Origin: Planctomycetes bacterium GWA2_39_15
GTDB lineage: Bacteria > Planctomycetota > Brocadiia > Brocadiales > Brocadiaceae
Length of the DNA: 32,450 nt
Direction: 5' to 3'
Assembly (NCBI GenBank): GCA_001824485.1
Contig: MHXP01000088.1
Span: forward strand, 1-32,450
Numbering within the stretch: position 1 is the stretch's first letter; the number at the start of each line of letters is the position of its first letter. Of the stretch, positions 31,232 through 32,450 are shown one piece after another. Made by a program: the position numbers and the translations under genes. The notes beneath the pieces are model-generated. The model worked only from the letters and a program-made list of their open reading frames with translations. It was not told where the DNA came from and made no database searches.

Positions 31232-31882
31232 TTATTTACCTATAGTTTTTACATTAACTTTGTTTAATATAAGATAACTTCCCTTATGTCCAGGAATGGC
31301 ACCTTTAACAAATAATAAATTTCTGTCTTTATCTATCTTGACTATGTCAATATTCTTTATTGTTACGCGTTCACAACCTAAATGACCTGCCATTTTTTTC
31401 CCACGAACTACCCTTCCAGGGTCGGTGTTGGAACCAATCGAACCAGGCGGTCTATGCCGTGTAGACCCATGGGTTTGTGCGCCACCCTTAAAATTCCATC
31501 TCTTCATCACACCTGCATATCCCTTCCCCTTAGTAATGCCAATCACATCTACCATCTTAACGTTATTAAATATGTCAAGTGTTATACTTTGTCCTAATTT
31601 AAACTCCGCACCTTTATCAGGCGTTAGTTCCCTTATAAATCTCTTGGGTTCTGCCGCAGCCTTTGCTGCAGCACCAATTTCAGGCTTATTCGCAACTTTT
31701 CTTTTTTTATCATCAAACCCAAGCTTTACCGCATTGTACCCATCTTTTTCCACGGTTTTTATTTGCATTACACTACATGGCCCGGCTTGAATTAGAGTTA
31801 CCGGAATGATAATACCATCCCCAGTGTATATCTGAGTCATTCCTATTTTTTTCCCTAGAAAACCACTTAACATCTTAATCAC
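31232..31882 (-). CDS. rplC: 50S ribosomal protein L3
   Basis: GFLGKKIGMTQIY, GKGYAGVMKRWNFKGGAQTHGSTRHRPPGSIGSNTDPGRVVRGKKMAGHLG. Confidence 0.97.
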   Translation of the reverse strand: MIKMLSGFLGKKIGMTQIYTGDGIIIPVTLIQAGPCSVMQIKTVEKDGYNAVKLGFDDKKRKVANKPEIGAAAKAAAEPKRFIRELTPDKGAEFKLGQSITLDIFNNVKMVDVIGITKGKGYAGVMKRWNFKGGAQTHGSTRHRPPGSIGSNTDPGRVVRGKKMAGHLGCERVTIKNIDIVKIDKDRNLLFVKGAIPGHKGSYLILNKVNVKTIGK

Positions 31883-31914
31883 ACCTCAATCTATTCAAAT
31901 AATCGTTTTCTGAA

Positions 31915-32226
31915 TTATGCCTTTATCTTAATCTCTATTCCCGCCGGCATATTAATTTTATTTAATGCATCCATTGTTTTTGCAGTAGGCTCAACAATAT
32001 CAATCAATCTTTTATGTGTTCTTATCTCAAACTGTTCTCTTGACTTTTTATCAACATGTGGCGACCTCAAAACGGTATACCTTTCTATACGGGTAGGCAA
32101 AGGAACTGGACCAAATACTTTTGCTCCGGTACGTTTCGCCGTTTCCACAACTTCTAAAGCCGATTGATCCAATATCCTATGATCGTAAGCTTCCATTCGT
32201 ATTCTTATTTTCTGATCCAGCACCAT
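31915..32226 (-). CDS. rpsJ: 30S ribosomal protein S10 (start [14 protein letters not shown])
   Basis: [39 protein letters not shown]. Confidence 0.97.
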   Translation of the reverse strand: MVLDQKIRIRMEAYDHRILDQSALEVVETAKRTGAKVFGPVPLPTRIERYTVLRSPHVDKKSREQFEIRTHKRLIDIVEPTAKTMDALNKINMPAGIEIKIKA

Positions 32227-32317
32227 AACACTCCAATAAAGACTGATTAGAACCTTAATTTGCAAAAAGAAATCATGTTATCACACAATTAAACAAAGTC
32301 AATACCAAAATCTAACT

Positions 32318-32450
32318 TTATTCAATAATTTTAGTAACGACTCCTGCGCCGACAGTCTTTCCGCCTTCTCGAATAGCAAACCTCAACCCCTCATCCATCG
32401 CCACAGCCGTCAATAACTCCACATTTACCTTCACATTGTCACCAGGCATC
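32318..32450 (-). CDS. tuf: Elongation factor Tu, C-terminal fragment (runs off window)
   Basis: Own translation: [43 protein letters not shown], the canonical EF-Tu C-terminus; not in ORF track because truncated at the edge. Confidence 0.96.
   Translation of the reverse strand, partial: MPGDNVKVNVELLTAVAMDEGLRFAIREGGKTVGAGVVTKIIE

Noticed and set aside
31425-31790. 121-aa plus-strand ORF inside rplC
   Set aside because: Antisense to L3; no independent support such as an SD or recognisable motif.

Overview
The window looks like a chromosomal segment from a planctomycete, possibly an anammox-type Brocadiales relative. This is inferred from gene content only and no search was run. The right half, about 15.85-32.45 kb on the minus strand, is a nearly complete S10-spc-alpha ribosomal protein super-operon: 3' tuf, rpsJ, rplC, rplD, rplW, rplB, rpsS, rplV, rpsC, rplP, rpmC, rpsQ, rplN, rplX, rplE, rpsZ (zinc S14), rpsH, rplF, rplR, rpsE, rplO, secY, adk, map, infA, rpmJ, rpsM, a methyltransferase-like ORF, rpsK, rpsD, rpoA, rplQ. 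It ends in a strong intrinsic terminator that sits just upstream of maf and a DUSP23-like phosphatase. The left half carries housekeeping genes (rhomboid protease, dapB, clpB, TlpA-like thioredoxin, aminotransferase, planctomycete small basic protein, SPOR-like membrane protein, ligA, HU, typA/bipA, a BadF/HgdC-type activase) plus the 5' part of a repetitive surface or tail-fibre-like protein at the left edge. Most of the window is ordinary and I see no convincing new defence or biosynthetic system. The items most worth a second look are: (1) a decayed REP-associated (RAYT/Y1) transposase at 5.5-6.0 kb whose HUH core is missing and which contains inverted REP palindromes and a G/C-rich palindrome; (2) an intrinsic-terminator-like hairpin in the typA leader between a good promoter and the start codon; (3) a methyltransferase-like gene between rpsM and rpsK; (4) a terminator 22 nt upstream of the maf start codon; (5) a 56-nt rpsC/rplP overlap.
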